Shown: positions 32,601 to 44,218 of the stretch, piece after piece
Layout of the letters: every line of letters begins with the position of its first letter
Numbering within the stretch: the first letter of the stretch is position 1
NCBI GenBank assembly: GCA_963769435.1
Contig: CAVYLN010000002.1
Coordinates: 372,001-436,000, forward strand
Direction of reading: 5' to 3'
From: JADKAV01 sp963769435
GTDB lineage: Bacteria > Actinomycetota > Actinomycetes > S36-B12 > UBA10799
DNA length: 64,000 nucleotides
Translations under genes and position numbers: made by a program
The notes under the pieces: model-generated
Database searches by the model: none
Told to the model about the DNA's origin: nothing
The model's input: the letters and a program-made list of their open reading frames with translations, nothing else

Positions 32601-34078
32601 TCCGCCCCGGCGACCCCCGCAGCATGCTCAACGCACAACGCCGCACCTGCGAACTCGAACGCCTGCGGGACAGGGGCACCACCGAGGTCCTTGTGATCGG
32701 AGGAGGCATCACAGGCGTCGGCGTCGCCCTCGATGCGGCCGCCCGCGGTATGGAGGTCACGCTCGTCGAGCGGCACGACCTGGCCCACGGCACGAGCCGG
32801 TGGAGCAGCAAACTCATCCACGGTGGTCTCCGATACCTGGCCTCGGGACACGTGGACGTCGCGCTGGAGAGCGCCAAGGAACGACACCTGCTGATGACCT
32901 CGATCGCGCCGCACCTTGTGCGCGCGCTGCCGACCCTGATCCCGAACTACGGCGGCAAGGACCCCCTCATCTCCTACGCCGGACTGGTCGCGGGTGATGC
33001 GCTGCGCAGATTCGCGGGCACCTCGCGGGACACGCTGCCGCGAGCACGCTTCGTCAGTACGAGTACGGCTCTCACGATGGCCCCGGCCTTGCGTACCGAG
33101 GGTCTCAAGGGTGCGATCGTCGGCTGGGACGGCCAAGTGGAGGACGACGCGCGGCTCGTGGTCGCCGTGGCCCGGACCGCTGCGGCCTACGGGGCCACGA
33201 TCCTGACCCACGTCGACGCACTCGAGGTGGGCGATGGCCGCGCACGCCTACGCGACGAGACCGGCGAATTCACGATCGCCGCCGACCACATCATCGCGTG
33301 TACCGGGGTCTGGACCGAGGAACTCAACCCGCAGATCGCGCTGACGGCCCAGCCGCGGCACCCACTTGGTGGTGGACTCCGCCCGGCTGGGTCACCCCAC
33401 CGCATCGATGACGGTGGCCGTTCCCGGCGAGTTCGGGCGATTCGTGTTCGCCGTCCCACAGCCGGATGGCCTGACGTACGTGGGCCTCACCGACCTGGCG
33501 ACCGAATCGTTGGTGCCGGATCCGCCGCAACCGGACGCCGAGGAGATCGCCTGGCTGCGGGAACGGGTGTCCGCGGCCCTGGAGGTTCCGCTGCGCGAGG
33601 AGGACGTCCTCGGCACCTACAGCGGACTGCGCCCACTGGTCAGCGACTCCCACGCCACGACCGCCGACATCTCGCGCAAACATCTGATCGCACGGCAGCC
33701 GAACGGCGTCATCGCGGTCACCGGCGGGAAACTCACCGCCTACCGGCAGATGGCCCAGGACGCGGTCGACCTGATCAGCGGCCAACCGTGTCCGACACCG
33801 GACATCGCGCTGGTAGGGGCACCCGGGGACAGCCGTAGCCGCGATCGACTGATCCGCCGCTTCGGGAGCGAGGCGACGCTGCTGGAACAGGTGATGGAAC
33901 GGAATCCCGAACGGGGACGGCACGTTGGCGACTCGCCCGCCCTCGCGGTCGAGGTGGACTGGGCCAGGAACGCCGAAGGAGCACTGACCCCCGAGGAAGC
34001 CGCCGCGTCCCGACTGCGGATCACGATGGTCGATGCCCGGCGGGAGCAGGCACTGGGGGCGGTTCGCGCTCTGTGGTG
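32597..34078 (+). CDS. glpD: Glycerol-3-phosphate dehydrogenase (GlpD type), frameshifted
   Basis: FAD-dependent, membrane-associated oxidation of sn-glycerol-3-phosphate to DHAP. The N-terminus shows the dinucleotide fold VLVIGGGITGVGVALDAAARG and the GlpD signature SSKLIHGGLRYL. Later regions include PNYGGKDPLISYAGLVAGD, YSGLRPLV and VITGGKLTAYR-like AVTGGKLTAYRQMA. One break lies near 33356 between TAQPR and HLVVDSA; here a base appears to be missing rather than added. Together with the AGPS-like gene this suggests a glycerophosphate-centred module under TetR control. Confidence 0.9.
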
Positions 34079-34449
34079 ATCGGTCGCCACCCAGCGTAGC
34101 GATGCACCTCTGTCCGTCATCAGCCAAGCCTCCGATGCCTGCATGCTCCCGGCGCACTCGGGCATCGGAAGTTCTCCGCCCGAGCCGCGAATTGACGCGT
34201 GACTGTGTGCATCGGCCAGGGCGAGTTTGTGGGGAGATCCGGGATCTTCGGGCGATTTGACCCGCAGAGGGATTTCCAGCCTGTTGATCGCAACATAGCC
34301 TTGCCTCATCCGAACGACCAGCAACAAGGGGGCTCAGCAGGCGAGGAAGGGTACATGTTGATCACACAGCGTGACCTCCCCGCCGCAGAGTCACCGAACA
34401 ACGAACCTGCCCGGAACTGCGCGACCGGGCGCCGCTGGGAGGCATCATC
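34079..34449 (+). other. Gene-free region upstream of surface protein 1
   Basis: This 371-base stretch has no credible coding frame and lower GC in places. Just before the ATG at 34450 lies gggaggcatcatc, a good ribosome binding site. I see short inverted repeats but no riboswitch consensus and no promoter I would defend. The length suggests a long 5' untranslated leader or upstream control. Confidence 0.4.
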
Positions 34450-37159
34450 ATGACGACACGACACGGGTCCATAGCACGCACGCGGATTTCCGTGGCGGCT
34501 GCAGCAGTACTTGCCCTGCTCGCCGCCCTGATCCCGGGGGCACTGTTCTCCACCGCCCAGGCGTACACCCCACCGGGTAACAAGATCCAGTTCACCTTCG
34601 AGGGATGCCGCAACAACGGCAACATCGTTCTCCCGATCGACTTCGGTCCCGGGATCGGCGAGAAGTACGCGTGCCTCGACCCCGCCTACACCACAGGCAA
34701 CCTGGGCAAGGGCTGGAACGAACTCGATCTCGTGCCTCATCGATTGATCACGAGCAACGCAGACTCCGCGGTTTCCACCTTCAACGTGATCGTGGCCGCC
34801 GACTACCTCAATAACGGCAAGGTCGGCTACGACGACATCAGCCCCGCGGAGATCTTCCGTGACAGCGCGCCCGGCTGCCAGGTGAGCTCCGGGCCCGTCG
34901 CCTACAAGAACGGGGTCACCGGCGGCGCGGACACCACCATCTACCGACAACTGACAATCACTGTGCCGGCCGGGGGGACCTGTCAGATCGAGTGGTACAA
35001 CCGACTGGCCCTCGGCGCCAGCCAGTACTCCGGCTCCTCGTTGCAGTCCTACATGTTCGAGAGCGACGACTTCCAAAGAGGCAAGCGGACCGTGTCGATA
35101 CCGGTCAAGCAACTGCTTCCGCAGTCGATCGCCAAGACGATGGTGGCATCACAGGGCAGCAGCACCATCTGGAGCGTCAAGAAGACGCCGACGCCGGCCG
35201 TCGTGACCATCGGCAACACCTGTGAGGCCGACGGCGACACGGTGGAAGCACAGGTGAAGGTCAAGGTCGAGTGGACCCGCGAGTCTGCGGACCCCTCGGG
35301 TGGCGTCACGATCAAGACGCAGGTTTTCGCGACGAATCCGGCCTCCCGGACCGTCACCGTCGACGTGACCGACAAGATCTATGCCGGCAACGACCAGTCC
35401 GTCCTGCTGGACACCGCATCGAGCGGTCCGGTCGACGTCCCGGCCAACACGACAGCGCAGGTCCTCGAACACACCTACGTGTGGGCGAATCCGACGCCGG
35501 GAGTGGACACCGTGAACGACGTGGCCACCGCGACATACACGGACAAGGCCACCGGCACCGAGATCCCCGGAACCACGCAGGCCACAGCTACGGCAACCAT
35601 CCAGAACACCGGCCCCATCGGCAACGAGACCGCCACCATCCAGGATGTGGAGCAGATGACCGGGCCGGGGATGCTCTTCTCGTCCGACGACCCGGTCACG
35701 GGCTATGTGGGATACACGGCGGGCACACCCACGACCGGACCAGTGACATGGAATTCAGACGAGCAGAGCGACTCGGGATCGGTGACGTTCTCCAAGACGA
35801 TCTATGTGGAGAAGGGAACGGTCGGTACCGGTGAACTGAGCGACACCGCGACGCTGACGGGTTCGGAGGGCTTCACCGCCTCCGCCGATGCGTCGATCGT
35901 GATCAATGTCGACACCCGGCCGACACTGACGATCGAGAAGTCGATTCCGGACATCCTCACCGGATCGGAGGCGGCGACCTTCACGTTCGACGTGTTCAAC
36001 GCGAAGACGGAGGTCGTGGCGGACGACGTGGAGATCTCCTTCACCGCGGGCCAGACCAACAACAAGGTCGAGGTCCCGAACCTCGAGCCCGGCGTGTACA
36101 CGGTCGTGGAGAACACCCCGCCCGCGGGATGGAACCCCCCCGGGGCCCCGCAGGAGGTCGACCTGACCGGCGCGACGTGCGCGGGAACCGCTGCCTTCCG
36201 GAACGACTTCACCGCTGCCACCGCCGCCGCCACCAAGGTCACGCAACCGAGCGGCAGCCAGGGCGGTTGGGTCATGACCCTGACCAGGACCGACACCGAT
36301 CCGGACCAAACTGCCACGGTCGCCACCAACGCCAACGGGACCGCGGACTTCGGAGAGTTGGCCGAGGGGACGTACACGATCACCGAGACGATGCAGGACG
36401 GCTGGGAGCAGTCGGCGTCGTCCGGGGACTGCGAGTTCACCGTCGACTACCCGGCGTCTGCAGGCAAGGTCTTCAGTTGCTCCTTCACCAACACCCGCGA
36501 TGTCGGCTCGTTGCAGATCATCAAGGAGTTCAACGCGCAGCAGTCGGGCTACACCGGCACGTTCGACATCAACTACACCTGTGTGGATGGTGCCGACCCG
36601 GTGAGGAACGGGACGGTCCAGCTCGCCGCGGGCCAGTCCACGACGATCACCGGTCTGCCGACCGGCACGGTCTGCACCGTGGACGAGCCGACGTTGCCGG
36701 CGAACCCGACCGGCTGGACGTTCAACCAGCCGACGTACAGTCCGGCCAATGGCCAGGCGACGGTCACGACCAAGGATCAGACGGTCAGGGTCACGGTCGT
36801 CAACTCGGTTTCGCAGGTCAGCCCGGTGGTGGCCAAGAAGGTCTGCCCGATCACGGTCACCCTGGTGAAGCCGAAGCCGAAGAAGGTCGGCAACCGGGTG
36901 ATCGTGAAGAAGATCAAGACCAAGAAGAGCAGCTGCAAGATCCTCAAGCCCGTGGTGCTGTGCCGGCCGCTGGCACGAGCCCGCCGCCGGTGAGAAGGCC
37001 TTCTGCGACACGAAGGTCACCAAGAAGGGCAAGATCCGGGTCAAGACCCGCGGCTACGACAAGGTCAAGGTCACGGTGATCGTCCGGAGCAAGCCGAAGA
37101 AGGGCTTCGAGGACCGGTGGAAGCCCAACACCTGGCGCAAGTCCTGGATCCTCAGGTAA
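34450..37159 (+). CDS. Large secreted surface protein 1 (prealbumin-like/DUF5979), frameshifted near the end
   Basis: Corrected length is about 900 residues. A signal peptide (VAAAAVLALLAALIPGALFSTAQA) is followed by a unique N-terminal domain (residues about 40-210), beta domains with TVTVDVTDKIYAG, a Cna-B/prealbumin-like domain (LEPGVYTVVENTPPAGW; LAEGTYTITETMQDGWEQ) and a DUF5979-like domain (GSLQIIKEFNAQQSGY ... TITGLPTGTVCTVDE). The C-terminus is a basic module with four cysteines (KKVCPITVTLV, KKSSCKILKPVVLCRPL, GEKAFCDTKVTKKGKIRVK, ending TWRKSWILR). One extra base near 36980 puts that last part out of frame. There is no LPXTG motif or closing membrane helix. Probably wall- or matrix-associated. 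Confidence 0.75.
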
Positions 37160-37174
37160 GCGGCCATCACGGTA

Positions 37175-37215
37175 GGCGAAGGGCCGCATCCCTCACCCGG
37201 AGAGCGGCCCTCGCC
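37175..37215 (+). terminator. Hairpin after surface protein 1
   Basis: A GC-rich stem (ggcgaagggccgc with gcggccctcgcc) begins 16 bases after the stop codon. No T run follows, as is common in high-GC actinobacteria. A similar hairpin follows surface protein 2. Confidence 0.7.
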
Positions 37216-37563
37216 GCTGCGGCTCACGGAGCGTGACCACCGGGTCAGGCGTGGGTGAATGCCACACCTATGTATTCAGTCGTTTACGGACCGCGTGGAT
37301 ACGAGACTTGGCGCACTCTTATCCACTATGGTTTCCGGCGCAAATTAGCCCGAATGAGGGATATAAACTGGCCACAACGCAGCGTTACATTTGGGTCAGC
37401 CAAATAGCCGATGGCGGGTAGGCCCATCGGCAGGCCGGGAGGAAGCGGTGATAACCGTGGGTCACGTCTATTCAGGACGCCTTACATTCCTCTATCTCAG
37501 TCTTGATCCAGCAATCACATCTGTTATCCGGTGCGAACCGGGGAGCAATCGGGAGGCACCACC
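37216..37563 (+). other. Gene-free leader upstream of surface protein 2
   Basis: A 348-base stretch without a gene and visibly richer in A/T than its surroundings. It contains an 8-base-pair hairpin (gccgatgg, loop cgggtaggc, ccatcggc, near 37408-37432) followed by a shorter one (cggt-gata-accg near 37447). The ribosome binding site gggaggcaccacc lies before the ATG at 37564. The structure suggests a regulated leader, but I do not recognise a known riboswitch. Confidence 0.4.
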
Positions 37564-40500
37564 ATGTTTAGGAAACTGCTCGGAGGTCTGACTTCGACCG
37601 CGGTTGTGGCGGGATTGGTGTCCGCCGGGGTGGTGGCCACCGCGGCGCCAGCTGCTGCCTCATTCACGATTCCGCCATTCAACGCGTCGACGGACAACCC
37701 GGTGTTGGCGTCGCAGTGTGGCCTGGACTTCGGGCTGGTGCTGGACTCTTCGGGGTCCATCGGTGATGACGGGAATCGCAAACCTGAAGCTGGCGCCGAA
37801 CGCGTTCGTCGACTCGCTGGTCGATACCGGGTCAAGGTGGCGGTGACCAGTTTCTCCACGACCAGCCCTGGGTCGGCGGGATGAACAAGCCGCCAACAGC
37901 GCTGACCAGCTGCGAACCTGGCCACGGTCAAGGCCAGTTACAGCGGTCTCTCGTCCACCGGCCGCACGAACTGGCAAGACGGTCTGCTGAAGATGCAGAA
38001 CTACTACCCGCCGGCGCAGGACTGGAACCCGAAGTTGATGGTGTTCATCACCGATGGAAACCCGAACACGATCAACAACGCCAACGGTGGCACGACCCGC
38101 GTCACCGACGGGCAGCGCGGCTGCTGTCGACCCGGCCATCACTATCGCCAACGCGATGAAGGTCATCGGCACGAAGATGTTCGGTGTCGCGGTGGGCAGC
38201 AACATCACGCTGAACCCGATCCGGGCGATCACGAACCAGACCGCCTACAACGGCAGCAACTTCCCGACCGCCGGGTATGTCACGACCAATGACTACGCCG
38301 CACTGGCCCAGCAGTTGAAAGAACTGGCGGTCGACTTGTGTGCTCCGTCGCTGACGATCACCAAAGAGGTCAAGACTCCGGCCGACCCGGACTTCGTGCC
38401 CGCGGACGGGTGGACGTTCGACACCACGGTGACGATCCCCGACGCCGCCGGCGACTGGGTGACGCCCAGCACCGATCCGATCCAGCAGGGCGTCGCCAGC
38501 ACGAAATCGGCGGCCACGGCCAACGGTGGTGCGGTCAACTTCCAGTGGGAACCGGACGCCAACGTGAACACGGACCCGGTGATCGTCAAGGAGACCCTGC
38601 AGGGTGGCTACGAACGAGATCCGCTGTTGACCTGTGTGGCAAACAACGTTCTTCAGGGGACACACGCAACATCACCCCGACCGCGGACGCGAACGGCAAC
38701 TGGGACCTCGGGTTCATCGGGCCGCGCGAGATCGTCACCTGTACGGCCAAGAACACGCTGACCAAACTGAAGTTGACCAAGACGGTCTCCGGCGGTGGGT
38801 CGGTACGGCCGCGGACTGGACGATGACGGCCACGTCGCCCGTACGTTCCCCGCCGTACTCCCAGCCCGGTAACCACGGCTCGTACGAGCCCATCAACGGC
38901 GACGTCGTCTACACCCTCGGCGAGACACCCCCGGCGGGCCAGGAGAACAACTACCAGGCCGGTACCTGGCAATGCACCAACGGCGTGCAGGTCAGAACGG
39001 CAACCAGATCACCGTGCCCAAGGGCACGCAGACCGAGTGCACCATCACCAACACCCGCAAGACGTCGACTCTGAAGTTGAAGAAGATCGTCTCCGGCGGC
39101 GGGTCGGTGCCTGCGGACTGGACCCTGAAGGCCGACGGTCCGACCGGATCGCCGTCCTACTCCAAGCCCGGCGACCACAACTCGTTCGAGCCGATCTGGG
39201 CCAACGCGGAGTACACCTTGTCCGAGACCGCTCCGGCGGGTCAAGCGGCCAACTACTCCTCCAGCGTGTGGAAGTGTGACAAGGGCGTGAATGTCACCGG
39301 CGGGAAGATCACCGTCCCGGCCGGCACCACCGACGTCACCTGCGAGATCACCAACACCCGCAAGACGGCCAATATCAAGTTGAAGAAGATCGTCTCCGGC
39401 GGCGGGTCGGTGCCCGCGGACTGGACCCTGAAGGCCGACGGTCCGACCGGATCGCCGTCCTACTCCAAGCCCGGCGACCACAACGCGTTCGAGCCGATCT
39501 GGGCCAACGCGGAGTACACCTTGTCCGAGACCGCTCCGGCGGGTCAAGCGGCCAACTACTCCTCCAGCGTGTGGACCTGTGACAAGGGCGTGAATGTCAC
39601 CGGCGGGAAGATCACCGTCCCGGCCGGCACCACCGACGTCACCTGCGAGATCACCAACACCCGCAAGACGGCCAATATCAAGTTGAAGAAGATCGTCTCC
39701 GGCGGCGCGAGCGTCCCCGGCGACTGGACCCTGAAGGCCGACGGCCCGACCGGATCGCCGTCCTACTCCAAGCCCGGCGACCACAACGCGTTCGAGCCGA
39801 TCTGGGCCAACGCCGAGTACACCCTGTCCGAGACCGGACCAGGCAACTACACCGCCAGCTCGTGGAGTTGTGACAAGGGCGTGACGGTCACTGGCGGGAA
39901 GATCACCGTCCCGGCCGGCACCACCGACGTCACCTGCGAGATCACCAACAGGCGTGATCTGGCCAAACTGGCCGTGGTGAAGAAGGTCGACGGTGGCGCC
40001 AGCGTCCCGGCCGACTGGAAGCTGTCCGCGAAGGCAGCAGCACCCAACGCCGACAAGAACATCGTCGACCGGGACGGCAACATCACCACCCTGGCCGAGG
40101 TCTACGCCGGCACCGAGTACACCCTGTCCGAGACCGGACCGGGCAACTACACCGCCGGTTCGTGGCAGTGCACCGGCACCGGTGTCAGCCAGAACGGCAA
40201 CAAGGTGACTGTGGCCAAGGGCGGCGAGGTCACCTGCGAGATCACCAACACCCGTGATCTGGCCAAACTGGCCGTGGTGAAGAAGGTCGACGGCGGCGCC
40301 AGCGTCCCGGCCGACTGGAAACTGTCCGCGAAGGCAGCAGCACCCAACGCCGACAAGAACATCGTCGACCGGGACGGCAACATCACCACCCTGGCCGAGG
40401 TCTACGCCGGCACCCAGTACACCCTGTCCGAGACCGGACCGGGCAACTACACCGCCAGCGACTGGAAGTGTGAAGACGCCGACGGACCGGTCACCGTCAC

Positions 40501-43500
40501 CGGCGGCAACAAGGTCACCCTGGCCAAGAACGCCGAGGTCACCTGCGAGATCACCAACAAGCGCGACCTCGCCAAGCTCGCGGTAGTCAAGAAGGTCGAC
40601 GGCGGCGCCAACGTCCCGGCCGACTGGAAACTGTCCGCGAAGGCAGCAGCACCCAACGCCGACAAGAACATCGTCGACCGGGACGGCAACATCACCACCC
40701 TGGCCGAGGTCTACGCCGGCACCGAGTACACCCTGTCCGAGACCGGACCGGGCAACTACACCGCCAGCGACTGGAAGTGTGAAGACGCCGACGGACCGGT
40801 CACCGTCACCGACGGCAACAAGGTCACCCTGGACAAGAACGCCGAGGTCACCTGCGAGATCACCAACACCCGTGATGCTGCGGAGTTGAAGTTGCTCAAG
40901 AAGGTCACGGGCGACAACGGCGACAAGGCCCCAGGCGACTGGGACCTGACCGCCACCGCCGCAGCACCCAACGACGGCAAGAACTTCACCGTCGACGGTG
41001 ACGCCGACACCTTCAACTCCGTGTTCGCCGGCACCCAGTACACCCTGTCCGAGACCGGACCGGGCAACTACACCGCCAGCGACTGGAAGTGTGAAGACGC
41101 CGACGGCCCCGATCGATGTCACCGACGGCAACAAGGTGACGGTGGCCACCGGTACCAAGGTCACCTGTGAGATCACCAACGACCGCGACCTCGCGGAGTT
41201 GGCGGTGGTGAAGAAGGTCGACGGTGGCGCCAGCGTCCCGGCCGACTGGCAGTTGTCCGCGAAGGCTGCAGCCCCGCTCAACAACAAGAACATCGTCGAC
41301 CGGGCCGGGAACATCACCATCCTGGCCGAAGGTCTACGCGGGCACCGAGTACACCCTGTCCGAGGACGGTCCGGGCAACTACACCGCCAGCGACTGGGTC
41401 TGCAAGACCTCGACCGACGTCACGGTCCCCGTCGCCCGGCGGACAAGGTCACCTTGGCCACGGGCTCGAAGGTCACCTGTGAGATCACGAACACCCGTGA
41501 CCTCGCGGACCTGAAGTTGCTCAAGAAGGTCAAGGGCGACAACGGCGACAAGGCACCGGGCGACTGGGACCTGACCGCCACCGCCGCGGCACCTGACGAC
41601 GGCAAGAACTTCACCGTCGAGGGTGACGCCGACATCTACAACTCCGTGTTCGCCGGTACCCAGTACACCCTGTCCGAGACCGGACCGGGCAACTACACCG
41701 CCAGCGACTGGAAGTGTGAGGACGCCGACGGACCGATCACCGTCACCGACGGCAACAAGGTGACGGTGACGAAGAACGCCGAGGTCACCTGTGAGATCAC
41801 CAACGACCGCAACACCGGTGAACTCAAGTTGAAGAAGATCGTCACCGGTGGTGACCAGCAGGCGGACGCGTGGACGCTGTCCGCCGCGGCCGCTGCACCG
41901 CTGGATGACAAGAACTTCTCCAACCTCGGTGGTCAGGGAACGTTCAATTCGGTCTACTCCGCGGTTGAGTACACGCTCAACGAGACCGGGCCCGGCGACT
42001 ACAGTCCGTCCGACTGGACGTGCACGGACGCCGACGACAACCCGGTCTCTTCAACCGGTGGCAAGGTGACCGTGGCGAAGAACCAGAAGGTATCTGTGCG
42101 AGATCACCAACGACCGCGACCTGGCCGAGCTGAAGTTGGTCAAGAAGGTCAAGGGCGACAACGGCGACAAGGCTCCGGGAGACTGGGACCTGTCCGCCGA
42201 CGCCGCCGCACCGCTCAACGACAAGAACTTCACCGTCAAGGGCGACGCCGACACCTTCAAGACCGTCTACTCGGGGTCAACTACGACCTCTCCGAGACCG
42301 GTCCGGGCAACTACACCGCCAGCGACTGGAAGTGTGAGAACGCCGACGGTCCGGTCACCGCGACCGATGGCACGGTCAAGTTGAAGAAGAGCGACAAGGT
42401 CACCTGCGAGATCACCAACGACCGCGACACCGCGGAACTGAAGTTGGTGAAGGATGTCAAGGGTGGCTCGTCGAAGGCTGACGACTGGACCCTGACGGCG
42501 AAGGCGGAGCCGAAGTTGGACAACAAGAACATCTCGACCCTGGGCGGGTCGGGGATGTTCGAGACGGTCTACTCCGGCATCGACTACACCCTCGGTGAGA
42601 CCGGTCCGGGCAACTACACCGGCCTCGGCTGGGAGTGTGTCGGACGGACACCAAGCCGCCAAGTCCTTCGTGCAGCAGGGCGACACCGTCAAACTGGAGA
42701 AGGGTGAGAAGGTCACCTGCACCATCGTCAACGAGCGGGACCTGGCCGAACTGAAGCTGGTCAAGCAGGTCGAGGGGAAGAACAACCCCGACGACTGGAC
42801 GCTGACGGCCAAGGCGGCCGCACCGGACAACGACAAGAACATCTCGACCCCAGGTGGGTCCGGGACGTTCGACGAGCGTCTACGCAGGCACCGAGTACAC
42901 CCTGGCCGAGACCGGCCCGGGTGGGTACACCGCCGGCGAGTGGGTGTGCCTGCCTGCCGATGACGTCCCCGCACCGGTGACTGCTGCCAACCTGCAGGAC
43001 GCGCTGAACAACGGTGACAAGATCACGCTTGGAGAAGGGTGCAGCGGGTTGAGTGCACGATCGTCAACATCCGCGATCTCGGGTCGCTGAAGATCACCAA
43101 GGTGTTCGACGCGAAGACCTCGGGCTACGACAAGGCCTTCAACATCGACTACAAGTGCCAGGACGAGGCGCAGGGAACCGTGTCGCTGAAGGCCGGCCAG
43201 TCCGAGACCATCAACGGCATCCCCACGGGTACCGAGTGTGCGGTCTCGGAGGCCAAGCCGACCGATCCGCCGGCGGGCTGGTCGTTCTCCGACCCGGTCT
43301 ACGACCCGGCCAGTGGCAAGGTCACAGTGGCCGAGAAGGGTCAGACGGTCAGCGTGACGGTCACGAACGAGATCCTGAAGCCAGGGATCAACATCGTGAA
43401 GACCGGTTCGGCCACCCAGGTCAACCCGGGTGAGACCGTCACCTACACCTACACGGTGACCAACACCGGCGACACCACGCTGAATGATGTGACGGTGACC

Positions 43501-44034
43501 GACGACAAGTGTGCACCGGTGACATACCAGTCCGGTGACACCAACGGTGACGGCAAGCTGCAGACCAGCGAGACCTGGACGTACACCTGCAGCCAGCCGA
43601 TCTCGGTGGCGACCACCAACGTCGCAACCTCGACGGGAACGGACAAGAACGGCCTCAAGGTCACGGCGCAAGCCACCTTCACGGTGGCCGTGGTCAGCCC
43701 GGTCGTTGCCAAGAAGATCTGCCCGATCGACGTCACGCTGGTCAAGCCGAAGCCGAAGAAGGTCGGCAACCGGGTGATCGTGAAGAAGATCAAGACCAAG
43801 AAGAGCAGCTGCAAGATCCTGAAACCGGTCGTTCTCTGCCGGCCACTGGCCAGCACCGCCTCCGGTGAGAAGGCCTTCTGCGACACGAAGGTCACCAAGA
43901 AGGGCAAGATCCGGGTCAAGACCCGCGGCTACGACAAGGTCAAGGTCACGGTGATCGTCCGGAGCAAGCCGAAGAAGGGCTTCGAGGACCAGTGGAGGCC
44001 CAACACCTGGCGCAAGACCTGGATCCTCAGGTAG
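37564..44034 (+). CDS. Giant secreted adhesin-like surface protein 2 (VWA plus ~14 repeats), multiply frameshifted
   Basis: Corrected length is about 2150 residues. A signal peptide (GLTSTAVVAGLVSAGVVATAAPAAAS) is followed by a von Willebrand A domain with MIDAS motif LDSSGSIG and PKLMVFITDGNPNT. About 14 tandem ~100-residue domains follow (LKLKKIVSGGGSVPADW ... AEYTLSETGPGNYTASDW ... VTCEITNTRD). Then come a DUF5979-like domain (GSLKITKVFDAKTSGYDK), a DUF11-like domain (NPGETVTYTYTVTNTGDTTL), and the same basic four-cysteine module as surface protein 1, ending TWRKTWILR. More than a dozen frame breaks lie between 37775 and 43035. The layout fits an adhesin on a long stalk; the ligand is unknown. 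Confidence 0.75.
38760..43040 (+). repeat. Tandem ~300-bp repeat array inside surface protein 2
   Basis: About 14 units of 288-312 bases, each encoding one beta-sandwich-like domain that opens with L(K/A)(L/V)xKxV and ends with VTCEITNxRD. Units beginning near 39073, 39370 and 39670 are almost identical in DNA. Those beginning near 39958, 40258 and 40561 form a second, nearly identical set. This indicates recent expansion by unequal recombination. Later units (40873 on) are more diverged. Confidence 0.9.
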
Positions 44035-44046
44035 AGCGCCACAATA

Positions 44047-44087
44047 GGCGAAGGCCGCACTCCCCACCCGGGAGTGCGGCCTTCGCC
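44047..44087 (+). terminator. Strong hairpin after surface protein 2
   Basis: A perfect 17-base-pair stem (ggcgaaggccgcactcc and its complement) with a 7-base loop starts 12 bases after the stop codon. The tail is gttctcc, so no real T run. The stem begins with the same ggcgaagg as the hairpin after surface protein 1. Confidence 0.8.
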
Positions 44088-44218
44088 GTTCTCCTGCCGA
44101 CCAGCTGCGTCGATCGGACCCGAACCCCAGCCGGTCGACGCGCAGTCGCCAGGGGACTGCTACAGCCCCTAGACTCGACGTGCACTGGGGCGACGACAGG
44201 ATCTGAGCGGGGCGGACG

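Noticed and set aside
34079..34449. c-di-AMP (ydaO type) riboswitch before surface protein 1
   Set aside because: I could not find the conserved core segments in order; similarity was limited to short G-rich words.
37400..37470. c-di-GMP riboswitch before surface protein 2, suggested by hairpins and by BldD in the window
   Set aside because: The order and sequence of conserved GEMM elements (the GGGCAAACC and GACGCAAAGCC type segments) are not found; only generic hairpins are seen.
38951..41320. A 789-codon minus-strand frame across the repeat array
   Set aside because: It mirrors the repeats of the plus-strand surface protein, lacks a signal peptide of its own and has no independent homology.
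38760..43040. Possible CRISPR array because of strongly repetitive DNA
   Set aside because: The period is about 300 bases, the repeats are coding and encode beta-type domains, and there are no short direct repeats with unique spacers or cas genes.
36850..44034. LPXTG sorting signal in the large surface proteins
   Set aside because: No LPXTG-like motif or hydrophobic helix occurs near either C-terminus; both end in a basic segment with WILR.
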